Below are positions 1 through 11,610 of a stretch of 64,000 nucleotides of DNA, piece by piece; the first letter of the stretch is position 1, and each line of letters begins with the position of its first letter. The translations under genes were made by a program, and so were the position numbers. The stretch spans positions 7,690,001 through 7,754,000 of the forward strand of contig JAJEKV010000064.1 of assembly GCA_021234155.1 (NCBI GenBank), read 5' to 3'. The DNA comes from Isoetes taiwanensis. Taxonomy: Eukaryota; Streptophyta; Lycopodiopsida; Isoetales; Isoetaceae. The notes beneath the pieces are model-generated. The model made no database searches. It was not told the DNA's origin and worked only from the letters and a program-made list of their open reading frames with translations.

Positions 1-539
1 AACCAAGTCTGCTGCAATTATTCTTGCCGAAGCCATGCAACATGTTATAAACATTCACAAGGAATTGAGAATTATTGGGGTTCAAACAGTGCACTGGCGC
101 TGGAGATGGAAAAGTAGAGGCTAGAAACGAGGCAGAGACTAGACGTGAAAATGCTATTAGAAGGCAAGAGTTGTTAGCACTTGAAGCAATTAAATGAAAA
201 AGAAGAATTGCAATTGTAACTAGCCAGATGAAAATGCAGTTGCAGATCCTACTTCAGGGCTGCCCAACCAATATATTTGATCTCCCAGGCTCGGGTATGC
301 ATGACTAGATTTTCCTGACGCCCAATCATTCCAAGTTCACCCTTTTTGGCATTTTGACTTTTATTTATGCCTATGTTTTGATATGAGACTATGTGTTGTC
401 TCATGATTAGTATTTTTGATATAAGGCTATGTGTTGTCTTATAATTAGTGTTTTGATTTAAATAGATGTATGCATTTCCTGGGAGCAATAGAAGAAAGGA
501 GCTATAGTTCATTATGCTATTGCATGTACATTGTGTGTC
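1..539. other. No recognisable gene
   Basis: AT-rich sequence with short open frames in both directions. The 104-codon minus-strand frame (249-563) overlaps the end of the next element and resembles no known family. I see no gene here. Confidence 0.5.
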
Positions 540-542
540 TAA

Positions 543-1648
543 GGGCCATTTCCCACTCGCCATTAAGTTAAGTTAGTTTAACCGGTTGGTTATCTTTTAA
601 CTTAACCAAAAAGAGATTATGCTTTCCCATTAAGGTCATTAAGTTAAGGCTAACTTAACGGATTATGAATATATAAATTCCCACTAGACTTGTTAGGGAT
701 CACTTAGGTTAAATTCAAAAAATCAACTTAACCTAACATTTACAATGAGTTGATGTTTCACACTAGTAGTTAAGAGGCTCTGTTAGGTTAGAGATAACTA
801 AGTCCATTTCTCACTTTAATTAAGAGATGCCATTAAGTTAAAGATATCTAAAGTATTTCTTAGTTGTTGAAACCAACAATCCATGAAGAGATACAAGGTT
901 TATTTTAGATCTCTTCTCTTTCTATATTTTGGATATGCTTTATCTGTCACATGTCCAGTTGGATGCTGCCTAGTGACGTGACGTTAAAACTACTATCTAT
1001 CTATCTATCTATCTCTTTTTTAACCTTAATTTGGATGTCTCATTATTTTTAGTGGGTGTCACATTTTTCTTGGCATTGGAAAAACCGTAGGTATACGCAC
1101 CCTGAAAATAATCTAAGAAATGTCTCCACTATCGAAAAAAGAACTACAAATTCTAGTCATTAGATGTTCAAATATTCCCAAATTATGCTCTAAGGTGCGA
1201 AAACTACCCTAGATTCAATTCAATTCTAATGAATTGTCCCTTGAGCGGAGGAAATCCAAAAAGCTTTTGATCCTCAAGCTCCTCTAGCTGTTCAAAGAGA
1301 TGAAATAAGCCATTTTCATTTAAAAAATAAAAAAATAAAAAAATAACCTAACTAGATTTTTACCCCTTTCTCACTTAACAGTTAGGTTAAGTTAGTTCTT
1401 AACCGAGTTAAGTGTACCTTTCCTGGGTCACTTAACTTCTAGTTTAAAATAAGGGGTCCAGTTAAAGTTTTAACTTAACTTAACTTAACTTAACTATTAT
1501 CAGTATGAAAGTGACCTGGTTAAGTTAACCATAGTTAAAATTTAACCAAGTCCTAACCTAAATGGTAGTAACTTAAGTGCTAGTGTGAAAGCAAGTTTCC
1601 GTTATTTACCCTATTTAACCTAACCTAACTGCCAGTGGGAATTGACCC
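543..1648. mobile_element. Non-autonomous TIR element, PIF/Harbinger-like
   Basis: The two ends are imperfect terminal inverted repeats of about 34 bp: GGGCCATTTCCCACT at the left and, read on the opposite strand, GGGTCAATTCCCACT at the right. Both continue into a TTAAGTTAAGTTAG-type stretch. The 3-bp sequence TAA flanks both ends (540-542 and 1649-1651), which fits the TWA target preference of PIF/Harbinger elements; their TIRs typically begin GGSC. The interior is packed with TTAAG, TTAAC and CCCAC-type motifs in both orientations. No transposase can be read, so the element would depend on a transposase encoded elsewhere. The superfamily call rests on TSD length and TIR start only. Confidence 0.7.
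993..1015. repeat. (CTAT)n microsatellite, short
   Basis: About five perfect CTAT units inside the TIR element. The sequence just before it (GTGACGTTAAAACTA) resembles that before the long CTAT tract at 4178. Confidence 0.9.
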
Positions 1649-1651
1649 TAA

Positions 1652-4100
1652 TATGCATAAAGAACATAGGAAGTAGAAGAAGAATAGAAGAGCGTAAAGG
1701 AAATACTTCAATGTACTTTAACAAGAGGCTAAATCTTCCAAGAAATCCAAAATTCAAGTATTCTCTTTTTGCAATTTCGGGTTCCCAATCTACCACAACT
1801 CAATGGAAAATTAACTAACCACTTTAGAATTCGTTTTTCAACTCTGTCATTTGTACAAAGTCTGTAAACACAAATGGATATAAGATTGTTGTGTAGACAA
1901 AAATTACCTACTTTGAGCTCGGGGGAAGATGTTCTTTCAACAGAATTGTTGAGGGCATGTGCTTTGAATTATTGAGAGGGCATGTGCTTTGATCTCGGAA
2001 AGCCTATGCTCTGCTGCTATGGTGAACGAGCGGATGCCTGAGCTGCTCCTCTAATTTGATGCTCAAATCTATCAAAACTCCCAAATCTGTCATTGAAAGA
2101 AAAGTTCATGTGAATAGAAAGGCAGCCAGCTTTATCATCGATGTTGCACTGCCAAAATTCCACCACCAACTTTTCCTCACGTGAATCTTGTAATAGACTA
2201 CAACTTCTGTTAGAATCTCTGATTCCTTTCTCATCCTTTCATTTATGTGGATTCCAAGAGATAATTGTTGGATTACTATAGTTGAAGAACCCTAAAAGGT
2301 TACCTTGCTTTTCTCCCAAAAAAAATAAATAAATCTCTTTGTAGTATAAATACTAAGTATCAATGGCAAGAACCATAGAGCGCAAACAGAGTTTGTCTGC
2401 ACATAAAGAGATTGGGGGGTTGGGGGGATGGAAAGTGGGAAGCAGATTCCAAGAGGTCATGCGACTGGTGGGAGCTGGAAGGAGGTCCTAGAATTGGCAA
2501 CCCAGTTTATCCGCCCGCAACATGGCAACTTGGGAGGAGGAGATTTACCTTCTGAATATCTATTGATTACTTGTTGCGCAAAATCAAAGCCATATTTTCC
2601 ATTCCATAACCAGAACAACCTCCTCAGTTGCCATGTTGTACTATAGAATGGTCTAATGATTTTGATTAGACCGTGGAATAGTTTTCATTCTTTTTTGCCC
2701 AGATCTCGAGGTCATCCTATCATACAAACCCCTCGTCTGTAACTATCTCTTTACAAGATAAATATGTGCTTGTGAGAAGCTCCTCTGGAAAATACCAGTC
2801 TCTGTAATTTCTTTGCCATGGATTGGGTGTTGCAAAAACCTTCCGTTTTGAACTTTGTTCCTTCTGTTATTTTGTTTTTTCATCTAGAAAAGCACTTGCA
2901 CACTATTTTGATCTATCATTTAAACATATATATTTCTTAAGTTTTGTGCCAATGTATTGTTCTTGTAGATCAATGGGCAAGATAGATTGTTAAGAATGTA
3001 ACGATAATCCACCCATCAAAAAGCTTGATGAAGAACCTTTGGAGCAGATGTTGGTAGATAGTTTTAAGCATGGAGCAAAGAGGGTAACATAGTAAGTTTT
3101 AGGGATTAAACAAAGATGAAGCAAGAGATGGAACAAGATTAGGAAAAACTTAGTGGGAGCTATGGCTAATCTAAGCCATGTTTTGGCATTTGGTAAAGAT
3201 ATTTTAAAGATAACTATAGGAAAGTTGCTTAGATAGTGGAAGCTTTGATGGAAAAACACTCAATAAGCCTATTGTCAGGAAGATATTGATCAAAAGCGAA
3301 GCCGCTGCAAAATCTCTCGTCCAAAATCATTGTCACTTTCAAAACAACATGCTTGATTCTTCTTGACCATATATTTTTATTTAGACCGATACATGCCTAT
3401 TTGTTACAATCATTTAGGTATAATATGTTAACATAAAGTCAATTTTGGAGTAGAACTCTAAGTTATAAGTATTACTGCACGTTCCATGAGCTAGATTGGG
3501 CCTCGATGCGCGGTCAATGGACAAGTGATCACATATAGGCTTTTTAACCTCGAAGCCTGACTTACCTTTCCACATATCGTTTAGGGACAGGTTCGACAAT
3601 ATCCCCATTACTTACCTAGGAGGTTGGGTGAGAGGGAAGTAATTATTGCAACCGGCTCCCACCACGATTTACCACCTAAAATTTTGAGTTTTCCTATAAG
3701 TACGTCTTTTTGCGCTTTTCTTTTCCACATTCCGTCCATTCGTTATGCTCTTGGTTCCGCTTCATTCTCCATTCCATTCAGTATGAAAGTCTTTATATTT
3801 GATTTGTCCTCTTCTGAATAGCCAATGATATTATTCTAACTTGGTTTTGAATATGTTCGCATATCATTTCACTATTGTTTAGATGGCACTAGTCGATCAC
3901 AGTTGAAATTCAGGTTGCTTTAATATTTTTATTCGTAGCTTCGTTATTCATTGAGAAGGACGCACTAGGTTGACAATTCTATTTCATTTTCAGTATGCAG
4001 ATTGCCTGATTCAAGGATTATCTTTTAGATGGAATAAACAATGCAATCACTAATAGTTTAGAACCTAATGTACATTTCATGTGCATTTTGTTTGCTTTGC
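1652..4100. other. Intergenic, nothing recognised
   Basis: About 2.4 kb of AT-rich DNA with only short open frames (for example 2428-2646 plus and 2990-3259 minus). None shows a domain motif, a plausible splice structure or similarity to the elements elsewhere in the window. Confidence 0.45.
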
Positions 4101-4177
4101 AATAGATCATGAATAGGCTTTATAAAGATGCGACAATTGTCTTTGTGTTACTATACTTTTCCTATGACGTAAAAATA

Positions 4178-4330
<153 letters not shown>

Positions 4331-4358
4331 ACATAGTCAATGACTTAGTAAATAAACA

Positions 4359-4502
4359 TTAGATGAATATTGTATTATTAGATAGGTGTTGGTTTATTGG
4401 TAAAGTCCTGGATTTATAATAGATAGAATATTAGATGAATATTATATTATTAGATAGGTGTTGGTTTATTGGTGAAGTCATGGATTTATAATGGATAGGT
4501 TA
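4359..4502 (+). repeat. 72-bp tandem duplication with tRNA-like A-box
   Basis: Two adjacent copies of a 72-bp unit (4359-4430 and 4431-4502) differing at a few positions. In the second copy TGGTTTATTGG fits the pol III A-box (TRGYNNARNNG) with one mismatch. GTTCAAATTT, resembling a B-box, begins about 44 bases further on, the spacing found in tRNAs. This may be the head of a tRNA-derived SINE. No complete tRNA fold is evident, so I do not call a tRNA gene. Confidence 0.5.
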
Positions 4503-4529
4503 CAAGTTCAAATTTGTATATATGCACAG

Positions 4530-5348
4530 TTTTTTGAAACATGGTTATAGTGCGAAATGTTGGGCTCGCTTCACACCTTGACCATTGTTCCCTTTATTTG
4601 TTCCTTTCTTTTTTATTTTGTTTCACTTAATGTCTTGTTAAGCAATACATGCATTTTCAGTAACGTGGGTATAATGCAAAGTGTTGATTCCCTTTCAGGA
4701 ATGCATTCATGCATTTTGCAATGTGACTACTATCCCCTCTATTTGTTCTATTCTTTTTTATTTTATGTATTGATAAAAAAAATACTCAAGTACATGCACT
4801 TTTAATAGGCGATTCAACAAGAAATAAATACAAAAAGGTTTTCATCTCATCAAACACCAGTCAAAGAGCTAAATGCAGCCATAAGCTTCTCCCTCATTTT
4901 GATATTGTTCAGTTTTATCCAAATACCAGACATATACATTTATTTTATACAACAAGCTTTTGGTGCTGTAAGTGTTAGTATTGGACATTACCTGTCATTT
5001 TGCCACTTGCATGGTTTGTTATCTTTAATAACGTCAATTTTTTTATTAATAGAACCAAAAGAGGTTTCTAGGCTCGGAAGTTTGTTTTGCCCAAGGCTAC
5101 AGGTTCGGTATCCTACGTGGCCGTTCAGTGTTGCATTCCTTACATGGCGCTTATTTGACCCCATGAAGCCTCTAATGCTTATAGCTTTATGTTATTACAA
5201 GAAATTTATCGCGGCGGCCAAGGCCGCTGCGAACATTTCTCTTTTCCAAATTATTATGAAGAAGGCCAGAGTCGAAGGTACATCCCCAAGTTTCTTTGCG
5301 TTTTTTAGATTCCCTCTAACTTGCGTAAATGTGTTATTGATCCTTTAA
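4530..5348. other. Unassigned stretch upstream of Copia relic
   Basis: Contains a 149-codon plus-strand frame (4899-5348) whose translation matches no family I know and which ends immediately before the Copia-like frame. It also holds a GC-rich near-palindrome centred at about 5220. I cannot support a gene. Confidence 0.35.
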
Positions 5349-6152
5349 GAATATAGAATATTTCAAGACTATTTCGCACTTACAAGGGTTCATGGGGAAT
5401 TGATTGTTTCATATGTACATCCTCAAAATGGAGTTGTTAAGCGAAAAAATTGGTCTATCATGGATTTAGCACAAAGCATGCTTAAACATAAGGAGTTACC
5501 TACAAGTTTCTGGGCAGAGGCAGTAGTTCCAACAACTTATGTTTCAAGTAGGGCGCCTATAATCTTTACAGATAAGATCCCATTTTGCAGCTTTATGGAG
5601 TGAAACCTGATGTTTCGCATCTTGAAGTTCGGGTGTTTAGCCTACGCAACTTATTCATGGGAAACCCTACAGAAACAAGGTAAACCTTCAAATCGAGCTA
5701 ATAAAGTTATTTTTATAGGCTATGCTACTAACATGAAAGCATGGAGGTGCTATGATCCAGTCAAACAACAGGTTTTTGCATCAAGAAGAGCATTTTGTTG
5801 AAGAAGCCGTTTATTCCACTGAATTCTTTCAGCCAGATGCTATTGACTATGACAAGGTTGTATGTAATCTTCATGACGAGGGTACATATTCTGAAGAATT
5901 CCAACGATCTGGTAGCTCTAATGATCAGTTATCTCTGCCTCCTACGAATATACTAGTAGAACTTGAGTCAAAACCTACTCCTTGTGAGGATTTAGAATCA
6001 TTGGATTATCAAACATCTCAATCCTCACCATTATCTGGTTCTTGCCATGGATCTCATGTTTATTCTGTTCACCATCAATAAACTCTACTCCAGAAACTCT
6101 TGCCGCCCTTGAATTCAATATGTTAGATCCTACTCCTCGTAGGTATTCCAAA
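5349..6152 (+). pseudogene. Ty1/Copia pol relic (integrase C-terminal half and linker)
   Basis: The frame beginning at 5349 reads as the end of a Copia integrase catalytic core. It carries a YVHPQNGVVKRKN-type block (the conserved QNG-ERKN stretch), then SMLKHKELPTSFWAEAV. After two frameshifts near 5590-5635 the shape VSHLEV, GCLAYA, FIGYA appears, all hallmarks of the region after the integrase core. It continues through an acidic, Ser/Pro-rich linker to DPTPRRY at about 6150, the usual entry to the reverse transcriptase. There the similarity stops abruptly and a Gypsy element in the opposite orientation begins. Gag, protease, RT and RNase H are missing. Family-level call is secure; the fragment is dead. 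Confidence 0.85.
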
Positions 6153-6154
6153 AC

Positions 6155-8200
6155 AGCTTCGTTGTCCATTGTTAATTATTTCACTTTTCTTTGGCATCAC
6201 ATGGAGATATACAAACTTTCTAACCTTGAACTCTTGATGTATTCTATGCTTATCTACATATTGCTTCTATTTATACTGCACCTCTACTATCCTACTTCTT
6301 ATAACCTGCATCTTATCTGCATATTCTTCTAACATCTGTTTCAAAATTCCAGATTTAACCATGGGATCATACTAAATTATTGGAGCATGATCATAAAGTG
6401 CTTCAAATGGTGTCATGCCTATAAATTCCTGTTTAAAATTCTTGTAAGCAAACTCCGCTAAAGGTATTTCTTCGAATTGTCGTGGCAATATATCTACAGT
6501 ATGTTCTCAAGGACCTCATTTACTCATTTTGGTTGCCCATCACTTTATGGATGATAGGATGTACTCATCTGCAATCAAGATTCAATGCCCTTGAAAAATG
6601 AAGTCCAAAAGTTACTAGTAAATCTTGGATCTCCTTTAATGAGAATATTTGTAGGAATGTCATGCAAACAAAAAATGCTGTAAATAAAGATATCAACAGT
6701 TTCCTTCACTATTATTATTTTTCTAACTGGAAAGGAATGAGCGTATTTGATTAACATGTCAATTATCACAGTGATAGCACTCTTTTCTACTTGGGTCCTT
6801 GGCAATCCCATTATAAAGTCCATGCTAATAAATTTCCATTTTCTTTCTAGAATAGACAATGGCTGCAAAAAATCAAGTGACCTAATCTGTTCTGCCTAAA
6901 TACGACAAATTACACAATTTTGGATATCTTCCGAATATAAGCTTTTAGTCCTCACCCAAACAAACTTCTCTTTTGCCTTGTAATATGTATCCTGGATGAC
7001 CTGATGTTACTGTATCATGATATTCATTTAATATCTTCTTTTTAATGTGATCAATTTTAGGAATACAAACTCTTGATTTTGTGTCCCACTATTCCATGTT
7101 CAAAAGTATAATTATCCTTTATCTCCAAATTCTTCTTTTGTATTTCCTTCAATTTTGGTCCAAGATGATTGTCTGCAGCAATAGTATCTTTTACCTCATC
7201 CAACCAATCTGTTGTAATGGTTATTGCATAGCAAACTGGAAGTGTAGACAAATCTATGTTGTCTCACGTTCCATCCATCTACATTGTCTCACATAGCAGT
7301 GCTCAGTATGCATTCTAAAATAATTCCATAAACAATAATATCTCTAAGCTCTAAGCGCATATATAATTTCCATCAATTCCTTATCATGAGTGGGGTAAGT
7401 TTGTTTGGCGTCATTCAGTTTATGAGAAATATATGCACATATATGCTTGTCTTGTATCAACACAACTCGTGTCCCCACTAGCATCTGTGATAATCTGGTA
7501 CATTTTACTTGGACTTGCCACTTTTAAAACAGGAGCATTTATCAACTTCTTTTTTAAAATTTTAAGAGCTCTCTCATATGCTCATCCCATTGAAAAGATA
7601 TATATGATCTTGTAAGCATTGCCAAAGGACTTGTGATTGTAGAAAAACTTTTGATAAATTTCTTATATAATCGTGCAAGTCCTTAGAATGAATGCACCTG
7701 TTTTGGGTTTCTAAAAACTGGCCATTCTCTCACTACATCAACCTTTTTGAAGTTAGGATTAACTCCATCTACTGTATGTTTAAATAATTTATTTCTGTGC
7801 TACAAAATGAATGCTTGACTTTCTTAGCACATAATTTTTCTCTTTTTAAAATGCTCAAACCAGTTCTCAGATGTTCACTGTGCTCTTCTAATTTCTTTGA
7901 ATAAAAAAGTGTATCATCAAAGAATACAAGAACAAACTTATCAAGGTATTCATAAAGATCGTTCATTAAACACTGAAAAGTTGTCGGCGCATCGCTTGAA
8001 CTAAAGGGCATAACTACAAATTCAAAATCTCCATATCTTGTAGAAAAAACTGTTTTGGGTGTGTCACTGTCTTTAATTCTTATCTGACGAGTTCCAGATC
8101 TAAGATCTATCTTTGAAAATAATGTAGCTCCTTGAAGTTGATCAAACAAGTAATCTATTCTAGGTAATGGATATTTATTTTTAATTGTAATCTCATTTTA
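6155..8200 (-). pseudogene. Ty3/Gypsy pol relic: RT, RNase H, integrase
   Basis: Read on the minus strand the Gypsy order is intact. RT (about 8200 to 7770) starts with IKNKYPLPRID and FDQLQGATLFSKIDLRSG and has the catalytic block as VFFDD in place of the usual FLDD. RNase H (about 7700 to 7310) includes HKLNDAKQTYPTHDKELMEI. The integrase core (about 6870 to 6480) has WKFISMDFIMGLP and YHP-SDGQ remnants. It is followed by FEALYDHAP and a basic C-terminal segment, VRKFVYLHVMPKKS, at about 6200. Several stop codons and frameshifts interrupt it. The usual FGLTNAP block is FSSSDAP. It is the downstream half of the element whose protease lies at 12620-13640; a 4.4 kb insertion separates them. 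Confidence 0.88.
8194..8200. repeat. Target-site duplication, left copy (CATTTTA)
   Basis: CATTTTA here is repeated at 12613-12619. On the minus strand the Gypsy reading frame breaks off at one copy and resumes at the other, in the same codon phase, just before the conserved IKNKYPLP block. Confidence 0.65.
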
Positions 8201-9774
8201 TTGCCTACTAGAAATGTGTTCGACGATGTTGGGCATTAACCATAGACATGTGGAATGGGTAAATTTAGTCATGAGTTGCATGGAATAGATTGAATAATGA
8301 AATTCATGGTATAGAAATGATACACATGGAATGTCTATAGTTTAGGGGCTTGATTGACGTTCATGATAGGTTAGGTTTTTACTGATGATGACATAACTTA
8401 CGCATAGTCAATGCAAATGCAAATGAAAAGTGTGTGTGGAATAAGAGATGGTAGAAGTATTTGGGTATGTTGGTGTGACATGTGCAATGCATTTAAGGCA
8501 ATATAATTTAGGTGCAATAGACACGTATAGATAGAGACGCACTTTGCCTTTAAAGTGTACACATATTATGAAGTAACTTATATGCCATCTACTTAGTTCT
8601 TGGTCCAACAAGTCCATCAATATATTGCCTTCAAACAAAATCTCAAACAAATATATTGGCTCTACACACAAATACAAAATACTTTTGATGCAATCCAAAA
8701 TGATAGGGTTTATGTCCGTCAGCCTCAATGGATCCACATCATTGAGAACCTATCTCAAAGAGCTCTGTCTGGGCATATCTGTTGGCTTGATGTGAAGCTC
8801 ATTTGTGAGGCTGACAGGTATAGAAGCTTCTCCCATACTCCCCATGGTGGCGAGCATGAACGTGTAAACATGCTCTGATATCGTGTCTCACACTCGCGAC
8901 TCAGGTCTACCAACAACTATATTATATTTTTTTAAAAACTCAAGAAGCTCATAATCACCAACTGCATCATATGGGATCGATGCCCAAGACTTGAACCATT
9001 TCCCATCACAAACACCAATGTGTGTGGGATGCCTCCTGACCTCAAACAAGTTCCCCTACATGTATACTTGGAAGGGAACTTGTTTAACTCCAACACAACA
9101 ATAAGCCAGCGCGTGTTATCAACTATCACATGACTATCTACAATGATAAGAATTTTCGTTTCAAAATAAGATAGGAGAAACGCATTGATGAACTCCCATA
9201 TTAAGATGATATACTAAATGACCTATTCAGAAACATATAGGCAATTGTTATCATTAAAATAAACAAATATTACACTCACCATCCCTACGACATACATGAC
9301 CTATCGCCCTTGGCTTAGGATTTCTAGGTTTATGGGGTAGAAGGGTGTGTATTCCTTCATGATCTGCATAAATTGGAAGGGTCAATAATGGCCAAAGAAA
9401 CATAAAACCACTTTAGCCCTAAAAGACCAAGTGCTATATTTCATGTTTATCACATTCAGATGTTTGAGAATGTTTAATGAAATTTCACCCAACAGACAGA
9501 AAATTAAAATTACCAGCTTTTGGATCTACAGGTATATGGCATGCTATGATGTTAAGATCTTGAAGATTTGCAATCAATTTTAAGGTCTGAACGCCCACAA
9601 ATAGAAGAAGAATGATGGCCCACAAACAAACATTAGCCCAAAGAATGCTTTAGATTAATGTTGGCTATGTATTCTAAATTTAAAGGCCCTGTCCAAAATT
9701 GAACGCAAAAGGTATGCATGATTAAAGCATGGTCCAGATGGGCATTCTATGCTTCATAGACAAATGTGAAAATA

Positions 9775-9995
9775 AATCATAAACACATCTGGACACAAGT
9801 ACATGATTGCGGACTTACAGAATCAGACTTACAAAACTCTTGTTTACTAAGAATCAAAGACTGGGCATAACATTTTAATGCTTGTTTATCTTCTGCCGAT
9901 TGAAGATAGTTCAACTTGACAAATCTTGATGAATCTAGAATGGTCACAAGTGATACAGAAATGCAAATAAATGAGAATCATACATAAAATAAATT
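9775..9995. repeat. Dispersed direct repeat, copy 1
   Basis: Shares with 11620-11775 an interrupted run of similarity that includes AATCAGACTTACAA, ATGGTCACAAGT and CAGAAATGCAAATAAATGAG. Copy 1 is longer in the middle. Function unknown. Confidence 0.75.
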
Positions 9996-10221
9996 AATGA
10001 AATAAAGATATCACAAATCAGGGCTGTAAACTAAAAGCAAATGTAGAAATAACATGTCTAGAAATGATGTACTATAGCAAAGATGATGATAACTTGAGCA
10101 ATGCAATATTAATGATGATTTACAGATAATATATGCTTTATAAACAAATCTGGACACAAATAAAATGGTCCATGGTATGCTGCTATAGACAAATCTAGAC
10201 ACAATCTGGACCATGGCATGC

Positions 10222-10690
10222 TTTAGATAGGCATATTCATCTCTTATTCCTTAATCTACACCGTACGTAAAGTTCCTCGTTTGTGGGGTATGCAAGTACA
10301 AAATTTGCTAAATCAGATAACAAGATTCGCAAAAATACTATAAGATTTCAAGCTTTAATACTATATAGTGTTGATTTCAGACGCGCAAAAATACAATTAT
10401 GAGGCCTCTCCCGCCTCTACTACGACACCCTCGCGGTGAATATGCACCCAAACCAAAGGGGGTTTAAGGGGATTTTAATTTAAATGTGTTGGACCCAATG
10501 GTTGTGTTAATTAATGTCAATGGTAGTTATGTGTTGGTTGTTAATGTCAATGGTTGTTATGTGTTGGTCATATGTGTTGGGGATTTAATTTTTATATGTT
10601 GGATGTTAATGGTTTGTGTTGCAAAAATTTTTTTTTGCCCCTTTGGGGCCTTAGGGACGCCCCCCTGTGTGACAAAAAAATTTTAGAATT
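10222..10690. repeat. Partial copy of foldback element family
   Basis: Runs parallel to 57378-57735 over about 350-450 bp, including the block ATGCACCCAAACCAAAGGGG and the tail with a poly-T run followed by a G/C-rich end. It lacks the left inverted arm that the 57 kb copy has, so it is a deletion derivative. Confidence 0.75.
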
Positions 10691-11290
10691 CAAACTAGAA
10701 AAAAACTAGAATTCATTTGAGGCTTTCATCACCTGTAGCTTTTGAATTTGACCACAATAAAACAAGTAAAACATAAGTAAAAGTTACCATAAAGATAGAG
10801 CAGATTGATCCCATTATTCTGAAAGTCATAAAGTTTGCAACACCCATACACAAACATTTTTCAACTGGAATTTAACAGCAACCTTTGGCCTCCATGGATT
10901 CTTGTGGTGAGAAACCAAAGTGGGAAACTTTTCTGCTTGTTAGCACAAGGATCTAGAAGCCTTGGAATTTGCTTAATAACTGCCTCAAAATCTAAAAATG
11001 CATGGTAATTTTTTGCAAGCTTCATTCGGAATGAGCCATAAAACAATATCCAATAGCGCAATCCTGTATTAATCAGCTGGTAGGATGTCAAAGCCTACCA
11101 AACCCGGCCGAAAAATTGCTGTTTTAGCATAGATAACTTAACCAAACATATCCATATCATAAATTATCAAAAAGATCTCGGAGGGAGCTTTCCAACGCAA
11201 TAAAAATCATCTCAAACAGAGCTCTGGATCAAAAGTTATGATAAGAAATATGTTGCCAGCGGGGAAACTGCACTACATGCGCCCTTCAAG

Positions 11291-11492
11291 CCCTTCATGT
11301 GCCCATTATGCATCACACACACTAAAAGAGGGCTTTTGTTGTGAGCCATTGGTTGTTGACCATTGAAAAAAAAGGCTAAAATCAATGTCCCTTCATGTGC
11401 CCATTATGCACCACACGCACAAAAAAAAGGGCTTTTGTTGTGAGCCATTGGTTGTCGACCATTGAAAAAAAAAAGGCTAAAATCAATGGGGG
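11291..11492. repeat. 98-bp tandem duplication
   Basis: Two adjacent copies begin CTTCATGTGCCCATTATGCA at 11293 and 11391, and each ends in an A-run followed by GGCTAAAATCAATG. They differ mainly in A-run length. Confidence 0.9.
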
Positions 11493-11499
11493 TGCACTC

Positions 11500-11610
11500 T
11501 ATTAGTACATCCATTTGAATACATCACGAAATCATAGGAAAACCTTAGTGAAAAGCGTACAAAAACACAAAGAAAACCCCTGTTATTATGCTACATATTA
11601 GACAAATCTG
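11500..11610. repeat. Dispersed repeat also present at 60165-60285
   Basis: Contains ACCCCTGTTATTATGCTACATATT preceded by an A-rich stretch. The same string, with the same A-rich upstream context, is found near 60255. The downstream part merges with the second copy of the 9.8 kb repeat (11620-11775). Confidence 0.6.

Noticed and set aside
5210-5231. GC-rich palindrome CGCGGCGGCCAAGGCCGCTGCG
   Set aside because: A near-perfect 22-bp inverted repeat without any flanking structure; may be coincidence.
4899-5348. 149-codon gene upstream of the Copia relic
   Set aside because: No recognisable domain, AT-driven hydrophobic start, and it ends at the base before the Copia frame, so probably chance.
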